Position numbers and translations under genes: made by a program. This document shows, piece by piece, positions 59,486-64,000 of a stretch of DNA of 64,000 bases; position 1 is the first letter of the stretch; each line of letters begins with the position of its first letter. The notes below the pieces were generated by a model. That model was not told where the DNA came from. It ran no database searches and saw only the letters and a program-made list of their open reading frames with translations. The DNA lies in NCBI RefSeq assembly GCF_000282455.1, contig NZ_AKJG01000161.1:20128-84127 (forward strand), written 5' to 3'. This DNA comes from Pseudomonas sp. GM74. Its GTDB lineage: Bacteria; Pseudomonadota; Gammaproteobacteria; Pseudomonadales; Pseudomonadaceae.

Positions 59486-59916
59486 TACACACCCTCCACG
59501 TTAAGGCCCATGCTACGAGCAGAACCGGCGATGGTACGCACGGCTGCTTCCATATCAGCTGCAGTCAGATCCGCGTTTTTGGTTTTCGCGATTTCTTCCA
59601 GCTGAGCACGAGTCACGGTGCCAACCTTAACGGTGTTCGGACGAGCGGAACCGCTGGTCAGACCGGCCGCCTTCTTCAGCAGAACCGAAGCAGGGGTGGA
59701 TTTGGTTTCGAAAGTGAAGCTACGGTCGCTGTAGACAGTGATGATCACTGGAGTCGGCAGACCTGGCTCAAGACCCTGAGTACGGGCGTTGAAAGCCTTG
59801 CAGAATTCCATGATGTTCACGCCGTGCTGACCCAGAGCAGGACCAACAGGTGGGCTTGGGTTAGCCTGAGCGGCCTTCACTTGCAGCTTGATGTAAGCGG
59901 TAATCTTCTTGGCCAT
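59485..59916 (-). CDS. rplK: 50S ribosomal protein L11
   Basis: A 143-residue L11 of the GTPase-associated centre, binding 23S rRNA (thiostrepton site) and needed for RelA activation. The Pro-rich N-terminal domain (ANPSPPVGPALGQHGVN) is intact. I start it at ATG 59916; a GTG/ATG-like extension of four codons is not needed. It follows a terminator after nusG. Confidence 0.98.
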   Translation of the reverse strand: MAKKITAYIKLQVKAAQANPSPPVGPALGQHGVNIMEFCKAFNARTQGLEPGLPTPVIITVYSDRSFTFETKSTPASVLLKKAAGLTSGSARPNTVKVGTVTRAQLEEIAKTKNADLTAADMEAAVRTIAGSARSMGLNVEGV

Positions 59917-59986
59917 GAGGCACTCCAATTACGGGTTCGAACGCCTCGAGAGGCTCCCCGGTTACTTGCGCGTTTATCCCAGTGAC

Positions 59987-60018
59987 GACAAAACCCCACA
60001 GCCTACGGCTGCGGGGTT
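59987..60018 (-). terminator. Terminator after nusG
   Basis: Minus-strand RNA AACCCCGCAGCC / GGCTGTGGGGTT (one G-U pair) with a three-base loop followed by TTGTCGTC. It lies 15 bases after nusG and separates secE-nusG from rplKA, though the weak U-run suggests partial read-through. Confidence 0.75.
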
Positions 60019-60033
60019 GGGATTTTTGTTCAA

Positions 60034-60567
60034 CTAGACCTTTTCGACCTGGCTGAACTCGAGCTCCACCGGAGTAGAGCGACCGAAAATGAGCACTGCG
60101 ACCTGGATCCGGCTCTTTTCGTAGTTAACTTCTTCAACAACACCGGTAAAGTCTGCGAACGGACCGTCATTGACGCGCACCGACTCACCCGGCTCGAACA
60201 ACGTCTTCGGCTTCGGCTTGTCGCTGCCATCGGCAACACGACGCAGAATCGCTTCTGCTTCTTTATCGGTAATTGGCGCAGGCTTATCGGCAGTACCGCC
60301 AATGAAACCCATCACCCGAGGAGTGTCCTTGACCAAGTGCCAAGTACCCTCGTTCATATCCATCTGCACCAGCACATAGCCAGGGAAGAACTTGCGTTCG
60401 CTTTTGCGCTTCTGGCCATTGCGCATTTCAACCACTTCTTCAGTGGGAACCAGAATCTCGCCGAAGCCATCTTCCATACCGGCCAGCTTTACGCGCTCGA
60501 TCAGCGAGCGCATTACATGCTTCTCGTAACCGGAGTAAGCATGCACAACATACCAACGCTTAGCCAC
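60034..60567 (-). CDS. nusG: Transcription antitermination factor NusG
   Basis: A 177-residue NusG: an N-terminal NGN domain that binds the polymerase clamp (MAKRWYVVHAYSGYEKHVM opening) and a C-terminal KOW domain (about 125-177, FEPGESVRVNDGPFADFTG) that binds Rho or S10. It follows secE by nine bases. Confidence 0.98.
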   Translation of the reverse strand: MAKRWYVVHAYSGYEKHVMRSLIERVKLAGMEDGFGEILVPTEEVVEMRNGQKRKSERKFFPGYVLVQMDMNEGTWHLVKDTPRVMGFIGGTADKPAPITDKEAEAILRRVADGSDKPKPKTLFEPGESVRVNDGPFADFTGVVEEVNYEKSRIQVAVLIFGRSTPVELEFSQVEKV

Positions 60568-60576
60568 GGGACACCC

Positions 60577-60945
60577 TTAGCCGACGATCAAGGAAACAAG
60601 CCAGCCGAGCAGGGAATCGAGCCCCCACAACAGCAACGCCATAACCAGGACAACAGCCACAACGATCAACGTGGTCTGCGTGGTTTCTTGGCGAGTTGGC
60701 CAAACGACTTTACGAATTTCGGTGCGCGCTTCCTTAACCAGTACAAAGAAAGACTTGCCCTTGACCGTCTGCAGGCCTACAAAGGCAGCTACGGCAGCAA
60801 TGGCAAGCAATGCGAGTACGCGGTACAGGATCGGCGAAGCAGAAAAGTACTGATTGCCAACAACGCCAACAACCACCAGAGCGACTACTACAAGCCACTT
60901 GAGGAGGTCGAAACGAGAGCCTTGAGCTTCAGCTTTAGGAGTCAT
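60577..60945 (-). CDS. secE: Protein translocase subunit SecE
   Basis: A 122-residue SecE with three membrane helices (about residues 17-32, 42-58, 92-115), the long form usual in gamma-proteobacteria; the conserved EARTEIRKVVWPTRQET amphipathic segment precedes the last helix. It clamps SecY in the translocon. The tRNA-Trp gene lies 45 bases upstream in the same transcript. Confidence 0.97.
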   Translation of the reverse strand: MTPKAEAQGSRFDLLKWLVVVALVVVGVVGNQYFSASPILYRVLALLAIAAVAAFVGLQTVKGKSFFVLVKEARTEIRKVVWPTRQETTQTTLIVVAVVLVMALLLWGLDSLLGWLVSLIVG

Positions 60946-60990
60946 CTATGAAGATCCTGTGAAAAGAAAGCCAGACACACCGAGTGAATC

Positions 60991-61066
60991 TGGCAGGTCA
61001 GGAGGGAATCGAACCCCCAACCTACGGTTTTGGAGACCGTCGCTCTGCCAATTGAGCTACTGACCT
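60991..61066 (-). tRNA. trnW: tRNA-Trp (CCA)
   Basis: A 76-base tRNA on the minus strand, with acceptor stem AGGTCAG/CTGACCT, the anticodon loop CTCCAAA (anticodon CCA), a GGTTCGATTCC T-arm and encoded 3' CCA. It is 45 bases before secE, the conserved trnW-secE-nusG arrangement. Confidence 0.97.
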
Positions 61067-61086
61067 AAAACAAAATCAGGCCGACC

Positions 61087-61115
61087 ATTATGCCGACCCG
61101 AAAAAGACTTTACAA
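61087..61115 (-). promoter_or_regulatory. Predicted sigma70 promoter of trnW-secE-nusG
   Basis: Minus-strand TTGTAA (61115-61110), 17 bases, CATAAT (61092-61087). The start is near 61080, 14 bases before tRNA-Trp. In P. aeruginosa tufB would stand upstream; here transcription must start in this short gap. Confidence 0.7.
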
Positions 61116-61208
61116 CACTTACGAGGCAATCCTGGCTGCAACGCCGGCATTCACGATACCGACAACCTTCAGAAACCCAATCAGGCGCAACCACTACCAC
61201 CTAAAACA

Positions 61209-61234
61209 AAGGCAGATATTTTCATATCTGCCTT
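61209..61234 (-). terminator. Terminator of the Tyr-Gly-Thr tRNA operon
   Basis: Minus-strand RNA AAGGCAGATAT-GAAA-ATATCTGCCTT, a perfect eleven-base stem with a GNRA loop, followed by TGTTTT. It lies seven bases after tRNA-Thr. Confidence 0.9.
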
Positions 61235-61240
61235 GTTATA

Positions 61241-61316
61241 TGGAGCTCTTGAGCGGATTTGAACCGCTGACCTCACCCTTACCAAGGGTGTGCTCTACCA
61301 ACTGAGCTACAAGAGC
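61241..61316 (-). tRNA. trnT: tRNA-Thr (GGT)
   Basis: A 76-base tRNA on the minus strand with acceptor stem GCTCTTG, anticodon loop TTGGTAA (anticodon GGT), TTCAAATCC T-arm and encoded CCA. Last of a three-tRNA operon, 26 bases after tRNA-Gly. Confidence 0.97.
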
Positions 61317-61342
61317 GTAACACTGTGCAAAACCTGTAAACT

Positions 61343-61416
<74 letters not shown>

Positions 61417-61440
61417 GAGGCTTACAGCTCTCGCTAAAAA

Positions 61441-61525
<85 letters not shown>

Positions 61526-61538
61526 TAAGCGAGCCGGC

Positions 61539-61566
61539 ATTCTACATCATGCCAGCCTTCTGTCAA
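61539..61566 (-). promoter_or_regulatory. Predicted promoter of the Tyr-Gly-Thr tRNA operon
   Basis: Minus-strand TTGACA (61566-61561), 16 bases, TAGAAT (61544-61539) followed by a GC-rich discriminator (GCCGGC), as found in stringently controlled stable-RNA promoters. The start is near 61532, seven bases before tRNA-Tyr. Confidence 0.85.
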
Positions 61567-61668
61567 GCATTTTTCTCATTAAAAACCTGAGCTTAGCTGC
61601 GTTGACCTCGCCTCACACCGTTTACCGTTTCCGGTGTTCGCTGTGGAGCGGGCGCCATTCTATGCAAA

Positions 61669-62109
61669 CTATTCGGTGGGTGCAACCCCCTCGCACGGCA
61701 TTATTTTATGTTTTAACTCATTGAATTCTTTAGAAAGGTTTTGCAGCTGCAAATCGTCCAGCCAACGCCGGCTTTCCGGTGCGATACGCACCCAATACCC
61801 TGCCCCTTCGGTCGCAGCTTTCGGCAGGGACTGATACTTGACCTCCATCCCGCTCAAACGACGTTCAACCGCCTGTGCAGCCTCCTGGCGCGCATAGCCG
61901 CCCAGATAGAGGCAGCCATTGTCTGTCGAGACAGCTTTACCCTTATCCCTTGATACGTCACTTGCTTCGCTCAACAAGCGGATATCTTGTTGAGATCCGC
62001 GATAAAGACTCAAAGGCGTGACATCCTTCGCGCGCAAAGGGGCCTCTTGTTGATGCCAGATGTAATAGAACCCATTGAGGACAAGCAGCAGCAGAAACAA
62101 CCAACGCAT
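61669..62109 (-). CDS. SPOR-domain protein with one membrane helix
   Basis: A 146-residue protein: an N-terminal membrane helix (MRWLFLLLLVLNGFYYIW), a short linker, then a SPOR-like domain (about 65-125, with CLYLGGYARQEAAQAVERRL and YWVRIAPE). SPOR domains bind denuded peptidoglycan, often at the division site. I start it at ATG 62109; a frame to 62241 is a shadow of coaX. It is the last of a birA-coaX-SPOR unit, seven bases after coaX. Confidence 0.85.
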   Translation of the reverse strand: MRWLFLLLLVLNGFYYIWHQQEAPLRAKDVTPLSLYRGSQQDIRLLSEASDVSRDKGKAVSTDNGCLYLGGYARQEAAQAVERRLSGMEVKYQSLPKAATEGAGYWVRIAPESRRWLDDLQLQNLSKEFNELKHKIMPCEGVAPTE

Positions 62110-62116
62110 AAAAACC

Positions 62117-62866
62117 TCAGGACAAGGGACAGGCCATGGCCAATCCGACAAACACCAAGTCCGGAACAACCCTGGCCTGAGGCACGACCTCAGCAACCAG
62201 GTTCGCATCCCCCCCGGTGAGGAACACGACAAAGTCCTCACCCCAGTAACTGCGCGCCAATTCGAGTTGGGTCAGCACGAAGCCGCGCAACATCAACAGA
62301 CAACCACGCTCTACAGCCTCGACAGTCGCGCGACCTGGAACAAGACGCTCCAGGGCCTGCTCGGCCGCCAGATCCCCATAACGAATTTTGCGCGTGTGAG
62401 TGCGTAACTGGTTGCGCATCAACGGCATCCCCGGACAGATGAAACCACCCAGGTGCTCTCCATCCGCCGCGATAAAGTCAGCAGTCACCGCCGTACCGAA
62501 ATCGAGTACCAGGCACGCACCTGAAGCCAGATGAAAGCCCCCAAGCATCGCAAGCCACCGATCCAGGCCCAACCGCTCAAACTCTTCATACCCATTGCGC
62601 ACGCCTGACATTTCGCGCGCAGGCGTTGCGCATACAACCGGCACATCAAAGGTATCGCCGAGCAAAGACGTCAGCGCAGCGGTTTCCTCCGCGGTCCTGA
62701 CGCTCACCAACCGGCAAAACGTGAGGGCAAGCCCCTTGAGCGCCCCCACCCCCTCCAGCAATCCAGGATTGGAATCGACGACCCCTTCACCCAGCACCTG
62801 CCCGGCATTAGCGGCAAGCACACGCCACTTGATGAAACTATTCCCACAATCGAGCTCAAGAATCAT
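62117..62866 (-). CDS. coaX: Type III pantothenate kinase
   Basis: A 249-residue CoaX, which phosphorylates pantothenate in the first step of coenzyme A synthesis. The ASKHA-type motifs are present: MILELDCGNSFIKW (Asp7, phosphate loop), the GLDRW segment near 100-104, DFGTAVTADF near 121-130 and GGFICPGMPLM. The start is ATG 62866, overlapping birA by 11 bases; a GTG one codon earlier is less likely. The P. aeruginosa enzyme is of this type and potassium dependent. Confidence 0.95.
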   Translation of the reverse strand: MILELDCGNSFIKWRVLAANAGQVLGEGVVDSNPGLLEGVGALKGLALTFCRLVSVRTAEETAALTSLLGDTFDVPVVCATPAREMSGVRNGYEEFERLGLDRWLAMLGGFHLASGACLVLDFGTAVTADFIAADGEHLGGFICPGMPLMRNQLRTHTRKIRYGDLAAEQALERLVPGRATVEAVERGCLLMLRGFVLTQLELARSYWGEDFVVFLTGGDANLVAEVVPQARVVPDLVFVGLAMACPLS

Positions 62867-63815
62867 CACGCAACCTCAGGCTCAACTCACCACCACTGAA
62901 GACTTTCTCCACACCATCCACCTTCAGGCGCAAGGCGCCCTGGCCATCGATACCAAGTACCTCACCATCAATTTGATTGACGCCGGCAATCAACGACACG
63001 CTTTGCCCCTGCCACAGGTGATTTTGCTCCCACTCCGACTGGATGGCCAAAAAACCACCCGCCTGGTGACGAGCCAGGTATTGCTGCAGCATCTCCCCCA
63101 GCATCGCAACCAATTGGTTGCGATCAAACAATTTGCCTGACTCGAGCCGCAGGGATGTCCATTGCTGATCCACTTCGTCAGTGGACTGCATGTTCACATT
63201 GATTCCTACACCCAGGACCACGTGACACACATCAGCAGGGTCACCAACCAACTCGAGCAGTATTCCCGCGATTTTTTTCTGGCCTACAAGGACATCGTTA
63301 GGCCATTTCAATCCAGCGGCTGCAATACCGAGCTCACGCAACGTCTGCAAGACAGCGAGTCCAACAACAAGACTCAAGCCCTCCAGCTGACGCATCCCAC
63401 CATCAATACGTAGCACCAGACTGTAATAGACGTTTTCTGCGAATGGACTGACCCACTTGCGACCACGTCGCCCGCGCCCGGCCGTCTGCCGCTCCGAAAG
63501 CACCACAAAGGGTGCCGCTTGCCCGCGATCAATCGCGCGCAGTGCTTCGGCATTAGTGGAGTCAATCGAGTCGTAAACCTGGACGGGCCAGGCGCAAGAG
63601 TGCGCCTGAGCGCTGATCTCGGCAGGATCGAGCAGCGCTAATGGCGCGGACAATTGATAGCCGCGCCCGCGAACCTTATGAATAGACAAACCCAGCTCAG
63701 CCTCCAAATGCTGAAGCTGCTTCCACACAGCGCTACGACTGACGCCCAGGGCAGCACCCAATGCTTGACCCGAATGGAATCGGCCATCTTTAAGAAGCTT
63801 TAACAACGTCAGCAT
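62856..63815 (-). CDS. birA: Biotin-protein ligase/biotin operon repressor
   Basis: A 319-residue bifunctional BirA. An N-terminal winged helix (LKLLKDGRFHSGQALGAALG then SRSAVWKQLQHLEAE) suggests DNA binding, followed by the catalytic domain with the biotinyl-AMP loop GRGRRGRKWVSPF near residues 115-127 and the KWPNDVLVG segment near 180-188, then an SH3-like C-terminal domain. It joins biotin to AccB and probably represses biotin genes. It lies downstream of the rRNA operon. Confidence 0.96.
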   Translation of the reverse strand: MLTLLKLLKDGRFHSGQALGAALGVSRSAVWKQLQHLEAELGLSIHKVRGRGYQLSAPLALLDPAEISAQAHSCAWPVQVYDSIDSTNAEALRAIDRGQAAPFVVLSERQTAGRGRRGRKWVSPFAENVYYSLVLRIDGGMRQLEGLSLVVGLAVLQTLRELGIAAAGLKWPNDVLVGQKKIAGILLELVGDPADVCHVVLGVGINVNMQSTDEVDQQWTSLRLESGKLFDRNQLVAMLGEMLQQYLARHQAGGFLAIQSEWEQNHLWQGQSVSLIAGVNQIDGEVLGIDGQGALRLKVDGVEKVFSGGELSLRLRDDS

Positions 63816-63909
63816 GCAGGTCTCGCCTCACAATGAGGCCCGCATGATAGCCACGCACCGAGCGATTGCATAGAAATCCAGTAATCGTGGCTTTTCTGCG
63901 GACAAAAAC

Positions 63910-63940
63910 AAAACCCCAACTGCTTTCGCAATTGGGGTTT
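63910..63940 (-). terminator. Terminator of the rRNA operon
   Basis: Minus-strand RNA AAACCCCAATTGC-GAAA-GCAGTTGGGGTTT (one G-U pair) followed by TTGTTTTTG, just after the 5S gene. Confidence 0.93.
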
Positions 63941-63952
63941 CGGAATTTAATC

Positions 63953-64000
63953 TTGACGATGACCTACTCTCACATGGGGAAACCCCACACTACCATCGGC
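63953..64000 (-). rRNA. rrf: 5S ribosomal RNA, 3' part only
   Basis: The last 48 bases of the window are the complement of a 5S rRNA 3' end (GCCGATGGTAGTGTGGGGT, then TTTCCCCATGTGAGAGTAGG). The rest of the gene and the rRNA operon continue past the right edge. The exact 3' end is uncertain by a few bases. Confidence 0.93.

Noticed and set aside
61117..61208. Remnant of tufB
   Set aside because: This stretch shows no similarity by eye to tuf coding sequence in any frame.
61090..61305. Small plus-strand protein across the tRNA-Thr region
   Set aside because: It reads through a tRNA gene and terminator on the other strand; no ribosome site.

Overview
The window reads as the chromosome of a fluorescens-group Pseudomonas. 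Evidence: GC-rich coding sequence; Pseudomonas-type REP hairpins built on GTGGGAGCGGGCTTG; an oprG/OmpW-type porin next to a zinc-related ABC operon; and the gene order ssb - MFS - uvrA - ferritin - katA - rplQ...rpsL - rpoCB - rplLJAK - nusG - secE - tRNA-Trp...birA - 5S rRNA, which I recall from P. aeruginosa PAO1. No insertion sequence, prophage, CRISPR array or defence locus was found. The region is largely conserved core genome, and most of the novelty is in intergenic control regions.

Layout. 1-3.2 kb (+): a four-gene operon for zinc stress (His-rich ZrgA-like protein, MacB-like ATPase and permease, DUF3299 protein). 3.4-4.2 kb: oprG behind a well-placed ANR/FNR box. 4.3-6.1 kb (-): two overlapping sugar-nucleotide short-chain dehydrogenases, one lacking the usual catalytic residues. 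6.4-10.7 kb: the large helicase Lhr. 10.9-14.4 kb: an MscS-type channel divergent from an MFS exporter. 14.6-17.6 kb (+): an overlapping EEP phosphatase / cardiolipin synthase B / YbhN operon. 17.8-19.6 kb (-): hydrolase plus DUF3182. 19.9-21.6 kb: GlxA-type regulator divergent from an isochorismatase-fold hydrolase. 21.8-23.2 kb: a DUF417 membrane protein convergent with an RclR-like regulator. REP pairs (REPINs) sit in most gaps of the left 20 kb and none were seen in the right 40 kb.

23.4-30.5 kb: ssb and a YajR-like MFS gene divergent from uvrA, then a haem-ligand-less ferritin and catalase KatA. 30.7-60.9 kb (all -): the translation and transcription block, in transcription order secE-nusG, rplKA, rplJL-rpoBC, rpsLG-fusA-tuf, the S10 group, the spc group, then the alpha group ending in rplQ. 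61-62.9 kb: tRNA-Trp, a Thr/Gly/Tyr tRNA operon, a SPOR-domain protein, coaX. 62.9-64 kb: birA and the 3' end of a 5S rRNA gene whose operon lies beyond the window.

Most noteworthy: (i) two places in the ribosomal block where a hairpin abuts a sigma70 promoter whose -35 box overlaps the hairpin arm, one splitting the spc group between rpsN and rpsH; (ii) a possible attenuator in the new rpsH leader; (iii) an S10 leader too short for the E. coli type of L4 control; (iv) no tufB between tRNA-Thr and tRNA-Trp; (v) the ANR box ahead of oprG; (vi) a degenerate RmlD-like protein translationally coupled to an intact epimerase. I did not find a convincing wholly new multi-gene system.
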